A stretch of 64,000 nucleotides of DNA from an uncultured Porphyromonadaceae bacterium. GTDB lineage: Bacteria > Bacteroidota > Bacteroidia > Bacteroidales > Muribaculaceae. Below are positions 50,932 to 60,882 of this stretch, piece after piece. Positions within the stretch are counted from its first letter, which is position 1; every line of letters starts with the position of its first letter. Position numbers and translations under genes: made by a program. The notes beneath the pieces were generated by a model, which saw only the letters and a program-made list of their open reading frames with translations, did not search any database and had not been told where the DNA came from. The stretch spans positions 1 through 64,000 of the forward strand of contig CAMTMX010000002.1 in assembly GCA_947073495.1 (NCBI GenBank). Direction: 5' to 3'.

Positions 50932-53559
50932 ATGAAAGTTGCAAAAATAATGATTCCGGCGGCTATACTCTTGTTGTCGCCTTGCAGTACCGACGCTGCG
51001 GGACGAAGGAATCCCGGAGGTAAGTTTACCGATGCGTTGCCTGATTCGTTATGGAAATGTTCGGAATGGATTTCTGTAGCCGATGCTCCCGTAGTGACGG
51101 GGAGGGTGGAAGGCTCTAATGAGCGTGCCGCCGACGGTGCCGGATGGTTTGTGGCAAAGGTGAAATGTGGTAAGGAAGTTGTTTCTGCACGTTGGATGAC
51201 TTCAGGTCTTGGGGTGTATCAACTTTATGTGAACCGTCGCATCGTTGGAGATGAGATCCTGAAGCCGGGTTTCACTCATTATGAAAAGACTAAACTCTCT
51301 TTTACATACGATATCACGGATCTTTTCTCACGAGAACCGGATGCCGTCAATGAGTTGGCAGTTCAGGTCACTCCCGGATGGTGGGCAGACAAGATCATAA
51401 CGCCCGGCGGTCATGAAGGAATGATAGGAAAGAAGGTTGCGTTCCGCGGAGTGCTTGAAGTCACTTACGCCGATGGTTGTAAAGATTATTTTGGCACAAA
51501 CACGGATGACTGGAAAGCCGGGATAGCCGGCCGTGTCAGACATGCCGCCATTTTCGATGGAGAGGATTATGATGCGAGGCAACTTCCCGGATATGCTTCA
51601 TCCGGTCAGTTTTCTGTTCCTGAGAAGAACAACGAATTTCAAGGAAAGATTTTTCCGTCAGATGGAGCAGAAGTTTATTTCCGGGAGGACCTTGCCCTTC
51701 TTCCTGTTAAAGCCTACACATGGAAAGGTGTGACAGGAGATACAGAAGATGAATATGGCACTGTCAATATTGTAAAGATATATGGCGCGGGCAAGGATAT
51801 TATTCTTCGTAAAGGTGAGACGCTTGTAGTGGATTTCGGACAGAATTGTGCTGCTGTCCCGGAATTTGAATTCAAGGCAAAAGAGGGTACCAGACTCAGT
51901 TGCCGACCTTCGGAAATACTCAATGACGGAAACGGTTCGAAAAGCCGAGGAATGGATGGTCCCGAAGGAAGTTGTCATCGTCTTAATCTCCGTGTACCGG
52001 AGACTGGGATGCTTCTTGACTACACTTTTGCCGGTGGCAGGGGGTATGAGACGTATCGACCGGAATGTACATTTTTTGGCTACCGGTTCATCTCTGTCAC
52101 TGCTGATGATGATGTGAAAATCAAAAGGGTGAAGTCAATTCCTGTTAGTTCCATATCCCGCAATCTTGAGACCGGGACTATCACTACGGGAGATCCCGCA
52201 ATCAACTGCCTTATCTCCAACACAGTCTGGGGTCAGCGTTCGAATTATCTTTCCGTCCCTACCGATTGTCCGCAACGCAACGAGCGGCTCGGATGGACAG
52301 CCGACACTCAGGTCTTTGCCGAGACCGGAACCTTTTTTGCCGACACAAGACGCTTCTTTCACAAGTGGATGCGCGATATGCGCGACACACAACATGAACT
52401 CGGTGGATTTCCCGGAGTGGCGCCACAGGCACAATATGGTGCGTTTCCTACCGATATGAACCGTCTCGGATGGTCAGATGCCGGAGTGATTGTGCCTTGG
52501 GTGGTATGGAAACAATATGGCGACACGGATATTATTTCCGAAAATTGGGAAGCAATGGAGAAATATCTTGATCATATCAGCGGCACACGATATAATCATC
52601 ATGCTCATGTGGCGGAGAACGGCAATTATCAATGGGCTGACTGGTTGAGCTATGAGCCTCTGGAAAGTTGCAGCGGAAGAAAAGATTATCAGGACTATCA
52701 GGGCAATTGGCACGTGCGGCCGGAAACCTATGAGTATTGGAATTATCTTAGCGGCAGCTATTGGCTTATGGATGCTGAGATGATGTGCGACATGGCGAAC
52801 GCGATAGGACGCGACGGCTCGCATTATCGGAAAATCGCCGATGAGGCACGTGATTATTTGCGGGAGACGTTCTTTCGGGCTGACGGTACGTTTCTGACGG
52901 AAATTCTCAACACGATGCAGACTCCGGCGTTGTTTGCCCTCAAAAACAATCTTTTTGAGGGGGAGGCGAAGGAAAATATCATCAATCGTCTACGGGAAAA
53001 TTTTGCTCAACACGACAATTGTCTTCAGACCGGATTTCTCGGCACGTCGATATTGATGCCCACTCTTACTGAAAACGGGATGTCGGACATCGCTTATGAA
53101 CTGTTGTTTCAGCGTAAAAATCCAAGTTGGCTTTATTCTGTCGACAATGGTGCCACCACAATCTGGGAGCGTTGGAACAGTTATATGATTGAACACGGCA
53201 TGGGACCTCAGGGAATGAACAGTTTCAATCATTATGCCTATGGATGTGTAGGTGAATGGATGTGGGAGACAATGGCAGGCATAGCCTCAGATTCGTCGGC
53301 TCCAGGTTTCCGGCGTATCGTTATGAAACCGGTGCCTGACCGAAGACTCGGATTTGTGAAGGCAGAGTATTCTTCAGCATCCGGGGTTGTGAAGAGTCAT
53401 TGGAAGTATGAAGGCGATAAGTGGATATGGAATTTCACTGTTCCTGAAGGGGCGGTTGCTGATGTCGCTCTCCCGGGTGATACAGCCACAAAGGAGTATT
53501 CTCCCGGCAACTATTCGATTGTCTGCACTCCCTCTGATAATCCCGCGATATTCAGATAA
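50932..53559 (+). CDS. Glycoside hydrolase family 78 (alpha-L-rhamnosidase family)
   Basis: 'NTVWGQRSNYLSVPTDCPQRNERLGWTADTQVFAETGTFFADTRRFFHKWMRDMRDTQ', 'GATTIWERWNSY', 'GMNSFNHYAYGCVGEWMWETMAGI'. Confidence 0.93.
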   Translation: MKVAKIMIPAAILLLSPCSTDAAGRRNPGGKFTDALPDSLWKCSEWISVADAPVVTGRVEGSNERAADGAGWFVAKVKCGKEVVSARWMTSGLGVYQLYVNRRIVGDEILKPGFTHYEKTKLSFTYDITDLFSREPDAVNELAVQVTPGWWADKIITPGGHEGMIGKKVAFRGVLEVTYADGCKDYFGTNTDDWKAGIAGRVRHAAIFDGEDYDARQLPGYASSGQFSVPEKNNEFQGKIFPSDGAEVYFREDLALLPVKAYTWKGVTGDTEDEYGTVNIVKIYGAGKDIILRKGETLVVDFGQNCAAVPEFEFKAKEGTRLSCRPSEILNDGNGSKSRGMDGPEGSCHRLNLRVPETGMLLDYTFAGGRGYETYRPECTFFGYRFISVTADDDVKIKRVKSIPVSSISRNLETGTITTGDPAINCLISNTVWGQRSNYLSVPTDCPQRNERLGWTADTQVFAETGTFFADTRRFFHKWMRDMRDTQHELGGFPGVAPQAQYGAFPTDMNRLGWSDAGVIVPWVVWKQYGDTDIISENWEAMEKYLDHISGTRYNHHAHVAENGNYQWADWLSYEPLESCSGRKDYQDYQGNWHVRPETYEYWNYLSGSYWLMDAEMMCDMANAIGRDGSHYRKIADEARDYLRETFFRADGTFLTEILNTMQTPALFALKNNLFEGEAKENIINRLRENFAQHDNCLQTGFLGTSILMPTLTENGMSDIAYELLFQRKNPSWLYSVDNGATTIWERWNSYMIEHGMGPQGMNSFNHYAYGCVGEWMWETMAGIASDSSAPGFRRIVMKPVPDRRLGFVKAEYSSASGVVKSHWKYEGDKWIWNFTVPEGAVADVALPGDTATKEYSPGNYSIVCTPSDNPAIFR

Positions 53560-53627
53560 TACGGAAGCGGATGGAGTGGATGGAGTGGATGGAGGGAACG
53601 ATCAATGTGCATGTTATAAAAAAGTTG

Positions 53628-53675
53628 TATCTTTGCAGCGGATTCGGAAATATATCGGATTATTTCCGGATCCGC
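53628..53675 (+). promoter_or_regulatory. -7 box TATCTTTG (53628-53635) immediately followed by a 15-bp stem-loop (53638-53675) in the ABC-F leader
   Basis: GCGGATTCGGAAATA(53638-53652)/TATTTCCGGATCCGC(53661-53675), one G-U pair, 8-nt loop. Confidence 0.65.
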
Positions 53676-53737
53676 ATTGTTATGATTCAATTTCCGCAGG
53701 CGAAAGTAAGCGTGCGAAATTTAAATAATTTATAGAT

Positions 53738-55357
53738 ATGTTATCGGTAGACGGACTGACTGTCGAGTTTGGGGGAACGACCCTTTTCAAGGATGTTTCT
53801 TTTGTAATAAATCCCAAAGACCGTATTGCACTGATGGGCAAGAACGGGGCGGGCAAGAGCACGCTTCTTAAGATTCTTGCGGGTGTGAGACAGCCCACTT
53901 CGGGAAGGGTCTCCGCACCTAAGGACTGCACCGTGTGCTATCTTCCCCAGCACATGATGACGGAAGATGTGCGCACCGTTTTTGAGGAGGCTTCTCAGGC
54001 TTTTGCCCATCTCCGGGAAATGGAAGCGGAGATTGATGCCATGAACAATGAGCTTGCAACACGCACCGATTATGAAAGCGATTCCTACATGGCTTTGATT
54101 GACAAGGTGGCTGCCGCGAGTGAAAAGTTTTATGCCATAGACATGACCCATTTCGAGGAGGATGTGGAGAAGGCATTGCTTGGACTTGGCTTCAAGCGGG
54201 AAGACTTCAACCGTCCCACTTCGGAATTTTCCGGAGGATGGCGCATGAGGATCGAGCTTGCGAAACTGCTTTTGCAGAATCCTGACGTGCTTTTGCTCGA
54301 TGAGCCGACCAATCACCTCGATATCGAGTCGATAGGGTGGCTCGAAGATTTTATAGTTAACAGTCCTATGGCTGTAGTGGTGATAAGCCACGACCGCCGT
54401 TTCATAGATAACATCACTACACGAACTATTGAAGTGACCCTCGGCAGAATCTATGACTATAAGGCACGCTACAGCCATTATCTTGAACTGCGGAAGGAAC
54501 GCCGGCAGCAACAGCAGAAGCAATATGATGATCAGCAGAAACAGATAGCCGAGGCAAAGGAGTTTATCGAAAGGTTTAAGGGCACTTATTCAAAGACCTA
54601 TCAGGTGCAGAGCAAGGTTAAGTGGCTTGAAAAGCTGGAGATTGTGGAGGTTGACGAGGAAGATACCTCGGCTTTGCGACTTAAGTTCCCGCCATGTCCT
54701 CGAAGCGGGAGCTACCCTGTAACGTCGGAGGAGGTAGGGAAGAGCTATGACGGCAAGACTGTGTTTTCCAATGCCTCGTTTATTATAAGCCGTGGCGACA
54801 AGGTGGCTTTTGCAGGACGTAACGGCGAAGGGAAATCCACAATGATAAAAGCCATCATGCGGGAGATAGAGCATGACGGGACTATTACATTAGGTCATAA
54901 CGTAAAGATAGGTTATTTCGCTCAGAACAGCGCGTCTCTTCTTGACGAGAATCTCACGGTGTTTCAGACTATCGACGATATCGCTGTAGGCGATGTCCGT
55001 CTCAAGATAAGGGATTTGCTCGGTGCTTTCATGTTTGGGGGCGAGGAGAATCAGAAAAAGGTGAAAGTCTTGTCGGGAGGCGAGAGGGTGCGCCTCTGCA
55101 TGATAAAGTTGCTTCTTGAACCGATAAACCTGTTGATTCTTGATGAGCCCACCAATCATCTTGACCTGAAGACGAAAGATATCCTGAAACAGGCTTTGAG
55201 AGATTTCGACGGCACATTGATAGTGGTAAGCCATGACCGTGACTTCTTGGACGGGCTTGTGGAGAAGGTCTATGAATTTGGAGACGGACGGGTGAGGGAG
55301 CATCTGTGCGGCATCAATGAATTCCTTGAAAAGAAAAAATCAGAGCAGCAGCGATGA
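53738..55357 (+). CDS. ABC-F family ATP-binding protein
   Basis: Two ABC cassettes: 'GKNGAGKSTLLKIL', 'LLLDEPTNHLDIESI', 'GRNGEGKSTMIKAI', 'LSGGERVRLCMIKLLL...LILDEPTNHLDL'. Confidence 0.96.
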   Translation: MLSVDGLTVEFGGTTLFKDVSFVINPKDRIALMGKNGAGKSTLLKILAGVRQPTSGRVSAPKDCTVCYLPQHMMTEDVRTVFEEASQAFAHLREMEAEIDAMNNELATRTDYESDSYMALIDKVAAASEKFYAIDMTHFEEDVEKALLGLGFKREDFNRPTSEFSGGWRMRIELAKLLLQNPDVLLLDEPTNHLDIESIGWLEDFIVNSPMAVVVISHDRRFIDNITTRTIEVTLGRIYDYKARYSHYLELRKERRQQQQKQYDDQQKQIAEAKEFIERFKGTYSKTYQVQSKVKWLEKLEIVEVDEEDTSALRLKFPPCPRSGSYPVTSEEVGKSYDGKTVFSNASFIISRGDKVAFAGRNGEGKSTMIKAIMREIEHDGTITLGHNVKIGYFAQNSASLLDENLTVFQTIDDIAVGDVRLKIRDLLGAFMFGGEENQKKVKVLSGGERVRLCMIKLLLEPINLLILDEPTNHLDLKTKDILKQALRDFDGTLIVVSHDRDFLDGLVEKVYEFGDGRVREHLCGINEFLEKKKSEQQR

Positions 55358-55408
55358 CATTTTTATGAACTAAAGTTGAGGTGTTTGAAATTAAATCGGA
55401 AATACGTC

Positions 55409-56482
55409 ATGAAAAAATTCAAAAGTATTGTAGTATTGGCAATGTCGGTTGCGTCTCAGATTTTAATGGGGTGTGGAGAAAAAATGCCTGATGGAGATTT
55501 GGATGATGTCAAAATGTATTGTGACTTTCCTAAGGTGATGAGTTTGGCAGAGAAGGATGGAGAGAGAGTCGATATAGACGCCTTGGGAATAATGGATTTT
55601 AAACTTGTGGATTCGCTGCTTATTGTTTCCACGCAGGATAAGAATGGATTATGGAAATTGTACCGCCTCCCAACATTTGATTCAGTTGGAAGTATTCTTA
55701 AATTGGGAAACGGTCCTTTGGAATTGGCATACCCATTGCCAATAAATCAAACCTCATTGGAATCAGATTTAACTGACGGGAAAAATATTCTCGAAATACC
55801 ACAATTTGATAAGAAGCAATTGGTTTCAATCGATTTGACTGCCTCATTGGATTCCTCTCAATTAATTGGAGAGACAAAAGAGATACCGAATGTTCCAGTA
55901 TTTCCGGTATTTTACTATTCTTTGCCAGAGTGTTACGGATATATGATTTCAGTGGATCCAGAGAAGTTGAAAATCAAAAGGGAACTATTTAAAGACGACA
56001 AATCTAAAGAATCAAGAGTCTTATCATTGCTTAACAACAGGAATGTAGACAGTATGGAGGATATCGGAGTATTGTCGAGTTTCCCTGTGTTTCAACCGGG
56101 TGGCAGCAGGGTTGCAGAGTTTCAGGCAACCAGAGGAATAATAAACGTCTTCGATTACCTGTCAGATGAAGGTTTTTCATTGGTGAGGTGTGGTGTCGAG
56201 ACAGATATTGCGTCTTCGTTTGAGCGGCGTGATAATAGTGTCACAATATATGGCGGGATCAATGCTTACAAAGATTTCTTTGTGGCCATTGAAAATGAAT
56301 ATGAAAACGAGCAACTATCGGGTCAGTCACTGCTTTTCTTTAATTGGGATGGAGAACCTATAATGAAGATAAATCTTCCTATGAAAAATGTAACTTGTTT
56401 CGATATCGATCTATATTCTTCAACTCTTTATATTTTGAATATAGAGGAAGATTGTATTTTGAGATATAATTTTGAATTTTAA
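55409..56482 (+). CDS. Lipoprotein, 6-bladed beta-propeller / TolB_like (BF3886-type)
   Basis: Lipobox 'ILMGCGEK'; 'DFKLVDSLLIVSTQDKNGLWKLYRLPTFDSVGSILKLGNGPLE' propeller signature. Confidence 0.65.
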   Translation: MKKFKSIVVLAMSVASQILMGCGEKMPDGDLDDVKMYCDFPKVMSLAEKDGERVDIDALGIMDFKLVDSLLIVSTQDKNGLWKLYRLPTFDSVGSILKLGNGPLELAYPLPINQTSLESDLTDGKNILEIPQFDKKQLVSIDLTASLDSSQLIGETKEIPNVPVFPVFYYSLPECYGYMISVDPEKLKIKRELFKDDKSKESRVLSLLNNRNVDSMEDIGVLSSFPVFQPGGSRVAEFQATRGIINVFDYLSDEGFSLVRCGVETDIASSFERRDNSVTIYGGINAYKDFFVAIENEYENEQLSGQSLLFFNWDGEPIMKINLPMKNVTCFDIDLYSSTLYILNIEEDCILRYNFEF

Positions 56483-56487
56483 TTGTT

Positions 56488-57597
56488 ATGAGAGGATTGT
56501 TGACTGTTGCTGCAATCGGCGGCTTATTATTAACCGCTAATAGCGGATGTGGAAAGTCCGCAGGGAATGAATATGATAGTGAATTGAGACTGCAAAGCGA
56601 CACCATCAGAATTGACGCATCATCTATTGAGGGAAGTTTGCCGTCTTATATTTTTGTGAATGTAAACGGCAATGTTGTCAGCGGATATAATTATCGCACA
56701 AATTCAATAGACCGTTATGATATTGAATCAGGTATACCGGTGGGATCTGTAGTGTTGAATAGGGAAGGAGCAGACGGGATTCCCGGGAGAGTATCATTGA
56801 TAGAACAACTGACAGACAGTACGTTCGCTATTTTTGATGGGATCAAACTATATGAGGTGTCACTTGCCGGGAGTATCAAAAATTCGTATGAACTCCCGTT
56901 GGCTGAATATGCACTTCTTGAGAAGAATGCACGGTCAAGTGCCTCAAATATACTTATAAAGCCGGATAAAGGTAGTGTGAGCTATCCGATTGCGGAAAAT
57001 GGAGCAGTTTCCGTTGTAACATATAATTTTGCGAGTGATTCTATTGAAAACAGGATGCAATTGATTGAGGCTGGGGCACCTAAGGAATATGGATTCATGA
57101 GATATCCCAATGTCACGGTAACAGACAGTCTGATCATAGCGTCTTTCCCATACGAATCAAAATTTATGGTGAAAGACAGATCCACAGGTAATGTCCAAAC
57201 GATAGAAGACCATTCCAATTATGCAGCCGATCATGCAGAGAAATGTGTGGACGAAGATCCAGATGGCATATCCCGTCACGGCGTTGTCAATCCTCATTAT
57301 TTCCCGGTTGAATACATGAAAGACATGGGTGTGTACGTGCAGTTTTATCTTACTCCTTCACTTGAAGAATATTCAAATGACATTGAAAAAGGGATGTATT
57401 CAAGGCGACTCTGTCTGAAAGTGTTTGACGATAACTTTAATAAGATAGGGGAGTGGCAGTTGGAGGAGAATAAATTTGATCCTTATATGGGGTGGAAAGT
57501 CGCTGACAATGCAATTCTTCTTTTTGAAGACAATATCCTCAACGATAGTGATGACAATGAAGACCTTTTGAAAATAACAAGGTTGCGTCTTGAATAA
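56488..57597 (+). CDS. Lipoprotein, beta-propeller (TolB_like/DUF4221-like), adjacent to a similar gene
   Basis: Lipobox 'LTANSGCGKS'; propeller-like strand repeats 'QLTDSTFAIFDGIKLYEVSLAG'. Confidence 0.55.
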   Translation: MRGLLTVAAIGGLLLTANSGCGKSAGNEYDSELRLQSDTIRIDASSIEGSLPSYIFVNVNGNVVSGYNYRTNSIDRYDIESGIPVGSVVLNREGADGIPGRVSLIEQLTDSTFAIFDGIKLYEVSLAGSIKNSYELPLAEYALLEKNARSSASNILIKPDKGSVSYPIAENGAVSVVTYNFASDSIENRMQLIEAGAPKEYGFMRYPNVTVTDSLIIASFPYESKFMVKDRSTGNVQTIEDHSNYAADHAEKCVDEDPDGISRHGVVNPHYFPVEYMKDMGVYVQFYLTPSLEEYSNDIEKGMYSRRLCLKVFDDNFNKIGEWQLEENKFDPYMGWKVADNAILLFEDNILNDSDDNEDLLKITRLRLE

Positions 57598-57722
57598 CAA
57601 CGAAGATGAGTAATTTTTCAATTTATTGAAGATGTTTTGCATATATTCTTCTGAGTTGCTACTTTTGTAACTTAAAAGTTATGAAAAGGGAAAGGTGGAA
57701 TCTTTTACTGACTGAATAAAGT

Positions 57723-58958
57723 ATGAACAAGCGAATATTGCTTTGTCTTTGCCACATGAGCGGCAAGGAGATGGATTTCATAAATGAAGCTTTTGCGGAG
57801 AATTGGGTATTGCCTCTCGGACCGAATGTCAACGGCTTTGAGAAAGACCTTGAGCATTTTTTTATTTACGGAGAGACTGATGCGAAAGGAGAGTCGACAA
57901 CCGTGCAGGCTCCCGGTCTTGAGATAAGTCATGACCGGACTTTGCTTGCGCAGAAGAGGATTGTGGCGCTTTCAGCCGGGACAGCCGCTATTCATTTGGG
58001 GCTTGTAGCGTTAGGAGTGGGACACGGTGACGAGGTGATGGTGCAGAGTTTTACTTTCAGCGCATCGGCAAATCCAGTCACTTATGTGGGAGCAACTCCT
58101 GTCTTTGTAGATTCCGAACCTGACACATGGAACATGGATCCCCGTTTGCTTGACGAAGCTATAGCCGACAGAATTAAAAAGACCGGCAAAAAGCCCAAGG
58201 CAATCATCCCTGTCTATCTTTATGGAATGCCTGCAAAGATAGATGAGATTCTTGCTGTTGCCGCGAAATGGGAAATCCCGGTGCTTGAAGACTCCGCCGA
58301 GGCTTTCGGAAGCCGCTATAACGGACAATATTGCGGCACGTTCGGGCGCTACGGCGTGCTTTCTTTCAACGGAAACAAGATGATCACAACCTCCGGAGGC
58401 GGAGCCTTGATCTGCCCGGATGAAGATACAGCGAAGCTTGTGACAAGTTATGCCACTCAATCACGCGAGCCTTATCCGTGGTATCAGCATGAACGGATAG
58501 GCTACAACTATCGGCTCAGCAATATTTCAGCCGGTATCGGTCGCGGGCAGATGACAATCGTTGATGAACATCTTGCCCACCACCGGTATGTGCAGAGCCG
58601 CTATAGGGAACTGCTTGCCGATATCCACGGCGTTGAGTTGCATGAGAACCCCGGACCGGAATTCGACAGCAATTTCTGGCTATGTGCCATAACATTTAAT
58701 GGCGCGGTTAGAGTGAAAGGAGACGACGGCTGCGGCGCTCCGGAGGCGATGCGCAGAATGTTGGAGAAAGAAAATATCGAGACGCGACATCTCTGGAAAC
58801 CGATGCATCTGCAGCCGGTGTTTGCCGATTGTCCGGCATACGTCAACGGTGTCAGTGAAGATCTTTTCAACCGGGGACTTTGTATCCCGGCAGGACCCTA
58901 CGTTGGCGACGCAGAGATTATGCGCGTTGTCAACTCAATAAAATCCTCGATGCTTTAG
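57723..58958 (+). CDS. DegT/DnrJ/EryC1/StrS-family PLP-dependent aminotransferase
   Basis: 'VALSAGTAAIHLGLVALGVGHGDEVMVQSFTFSASANPVTYVGATPVFVD', 'EDSAEAFGSRYNGQYCGTFGRYGVLSFNGNKMITTSGGGAL'. Confidence 0.96.
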   Translation: MNKRILLCLCHMSGKEMDFINEAFAENWVLPLGPNVNGFEKDLEHFFIYGETDAKGESTTVQAPGLEISHDRTLLAQKRIVALSAGTAAIHLGLVALGVGHGDEVMVQSFTFSASANPVTYVGATPVFVDSEPDTWNMDPRLLDEAIADRIKKTGKKPKAIIPVYLYGMPAKIDEILAVAAKWEIPVLEDSAEAFGSRYNGQYCGTFGRYGVLSFNGNKMITTSGGGALICPDEDTAKLVTSYATQSREPYPWYQHERIGYNYRLSNISAGIGRGQMTIVDEHLAHHRYVQSRYRELLADIHGVELHENPGPEFDSNFWLCAITFNGAVRVKGDDGCGAPEAMRRMLEKENIETRHLWKPMHLQPVFADCPAYVNGVSEDLFNRGLCIPAGPYVGDAEIMRVVNSIKSSML

Positions 58959-58961
58959 GTG

Positions 58962-59165
58962 AACATAAGGACAAAAGGACAGAAGTTTAAATAGAAACAT
59001 AAGGACAAAAGGACAGAAGTTTAAATAAAACAAAAGGATAGAAGTTTAATAAATATAGGGACTTAAATATATTTATGTTCTGCTTTACTTCTGTTCATCA
59101 ACATTGCTTCTGTACTTCTGTTCAACAATGATTCTTATGTACTTTTGTTTTTCTGTTCTCTTTAT
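58962..59165. repeat. Intergenic repeat: 34-bp direct repeats ACATAAGGACAAAAGGACAGAAGTTTAAATA plus a diverged inverted arm
   Basis: ACATAAGG copies at 58963 and 58997, third partial near 59030; complementary words ACTTCTGTTC, CTTATGTACTTTTGTTTTTCTGTTC at ~59090-59158. Confidence 0.8.
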
Positions 59166-59254
59166 TTGTTTGAGTGTCTGTTGCAATATATGGAGTGGAC
59201 AGACGTTTGGGAAAATGATCAGGCAGAAGCTGCAAACAATTAAAAGGATTTGAA

Positions 59255-60649
59255 TTGACATCAGATATAAAATTGATACGGGAAGGGCAGCCGTTGTCAT
59301 GGGGACAACGGCTGTCGCTCACTGTGTCGTTGTCATTGCCTGCGATGCTTGCTCAATTGTCGAGCATCGCCATGCAATATATCGACGCCTCGATGGTAGG
59401 GCGGCTCGGTGCCGACGATTCCGCCTCGATAGGTCTTGTCTCCACAAGTCTTTGGCTGTTTTGGGGAATCTGTTCTGCGATGACTTCCGGCTACTCCGTT
59501 CAAGTGGCTCATAAGGTCGGAGCCAACGATGCGGAAGGGGCGAGACGGGTGTTCCGGCAAGGTATAATAGCATCGTTGATCTTCAGCCTGGTGATCACTG
59601 CCATCGGTGTTGGGATTGCCGGGGATCTCCCAAGATGGCTTGGCGGGGAAGCGGAGATATGCGGCAACGCCACTCTATATTTTGTTGTGTTTGTTGCTGC
59701 GTTGCCGTTGCTGACACTGAATTATCTTGCAGGGGGTATGCTGCGTTGTACCGGAAATATGAAAGTGCCGAGCATGATAAGCGGGCTGATGTGCCTTCTT
59801 GATTGTGTGTTTAATTTCCTTCTTATTTTCCCTTCGCACACCTATTCCCCTTTGGGAATGGAGATAACAGTGCCTGGAGCGGGGTTAGGGGTTCTTGGGG
59901 CGGCCTTGGGGACAGTCGGAGCAGAAGCCGTGTGTGCTGTGCTGATGATGTGGTATGCCTGCCGTCGACAGAATGAGATAAAACTTAAGGGACATCCGGG
60001 ACCATGGAAACTTTCGCGTGAAATCACGCGAAAGGCAGCGGGAATATCCTTCCCCATGACTGTTGAACACGCAGTTATATGTGGTGCGCAGATAGCGGTC
60101 ACGACAATCGTTGCTCCGTTGGGGGTTGTGGCAATAGCCGCCAACGCTTTCGCAGTGACTGCAGAAAGCCTGTGTTATATGCCGGGCTATGGAATCGGTG
60201 ACGCCGCGATGGCGCTGACAGGACAGAGCCACGGGGCACAACGCCCGAGGCTTACCCGGAAATTCGGATATATGGCAGTAGGGTTAGGAATGGTGGTTAT
60301 GGCTGTCATGGGGTTGTTGATGTATGTGTTTGCGCAAGATATAATGTCACTGATTACGCCTGTGGAGGCTATCAGCACACTCGGAGCCAAAGTGCTTCGC
60401 ATAGAGGCGTGGGCGGAGCCGATGTTTGCCGCGTCGATAGTGGCTTACGGCGCGTTTGTGGGGGTAGGGCACACGACAGTGCCTGCGCTTATGAATTTCG
60501 GTAGCATCTGGCTTGTGAGAGTCCCTCTTGCATGGTGGTTGTCGAAGAGCATGGGACTTGAGGGGGTGTGGATAGCGATGTGCACAGAACTGATGTTCAG
60601 AGGTGGAATTTTTCTGACACGCCTTTTCTTTTTCAGGTGGAATAAATAA
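59255..60649 (+). CDS. MATE-family efflux transporter
   Basis: Multi-TM; 'PAMLAQLSSIAMQYIDASMVGRLGADDSASIGL', 'MTSGYSVQVAHKVGANDAEGARRV'. Confidence 0.94.
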   Translation: MTSDIKLIREGQPLSWGQRLSLTVSLSLPAMLAQLSSIAMQYIDASMVGRLGADDSASIGLVSTSLWLFWGICSAMTSGYSVQVAHKVGANDAEGARRVFRQGIIASLIFSLVITAIGVGIAGDLPRWLGGEAEICGNATLYFVVFVAALPLLTLNYLAGGMLRCTGNMKVPSMISGLMCLLDCVFNFLLIFPSHTYSPLGMEITVPGAGLGVLGAALGTVGAEAVCAVLMMWYACRRQNEIKLKGHPGPWKLSREITRKAAGISFPMTVEHAVICGAQIAVTTIVAPLGVVAIAANAFAVTAESLCYMPGYGIGDAAMALTGQSHGAQRPRLTRKFGYMAVGLGMVVMAVMGLLMYVFAQDIMSLITPVEAISTLGAKVLRIEAWAEPMFAASIVAYGAFVGVGHTTVPALMNFGSIWLVRVPLAWWLSKSMGLEGVWIAMCTELMFRGGIFLTRLFFFRWNK

Positions 60650-60731
60650 AGGGGATGTAGAAGCAAAGATACAGGGGAAACGATAAATTTCATAAAAAGA
60701 GAAAAGTTGTTAAAAAATACCTTGGGAAAAC

Positions 60732-60763
60732 TTTGTAAGAATGGACAAAAAAACATAAATTTG
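60732..60763 (+). promoter_or_regulatory. Canonical Bacteroidetes promoter for the frd operon
   Basis: TTTG (60732-60735), 20-nt spacer, TAAATTTG (60756-60763); leader hairpin CGCCGG(60774-60779)/CCGGCG(60794-60799). Confidence 0.75.
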
Positions 60764-60882
60764 CACATATTTACGCCGGGTGTGTCTCCATGTCCGGCGA
60801 TAAGGACTTTCCCCTGAGAGAATCAAACTGAGATTTAAAAACTCAATAACTAATAATAATTTAAATTAAACTAAAAACTGCT

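Noticed and set aside
53569-53595. GGAGTGGAT microsatellite downstream of GH78
   Set aside because: About three 9-nt units after the stop codon; too short to call more than simple repeat noise, though it may vary between strains.
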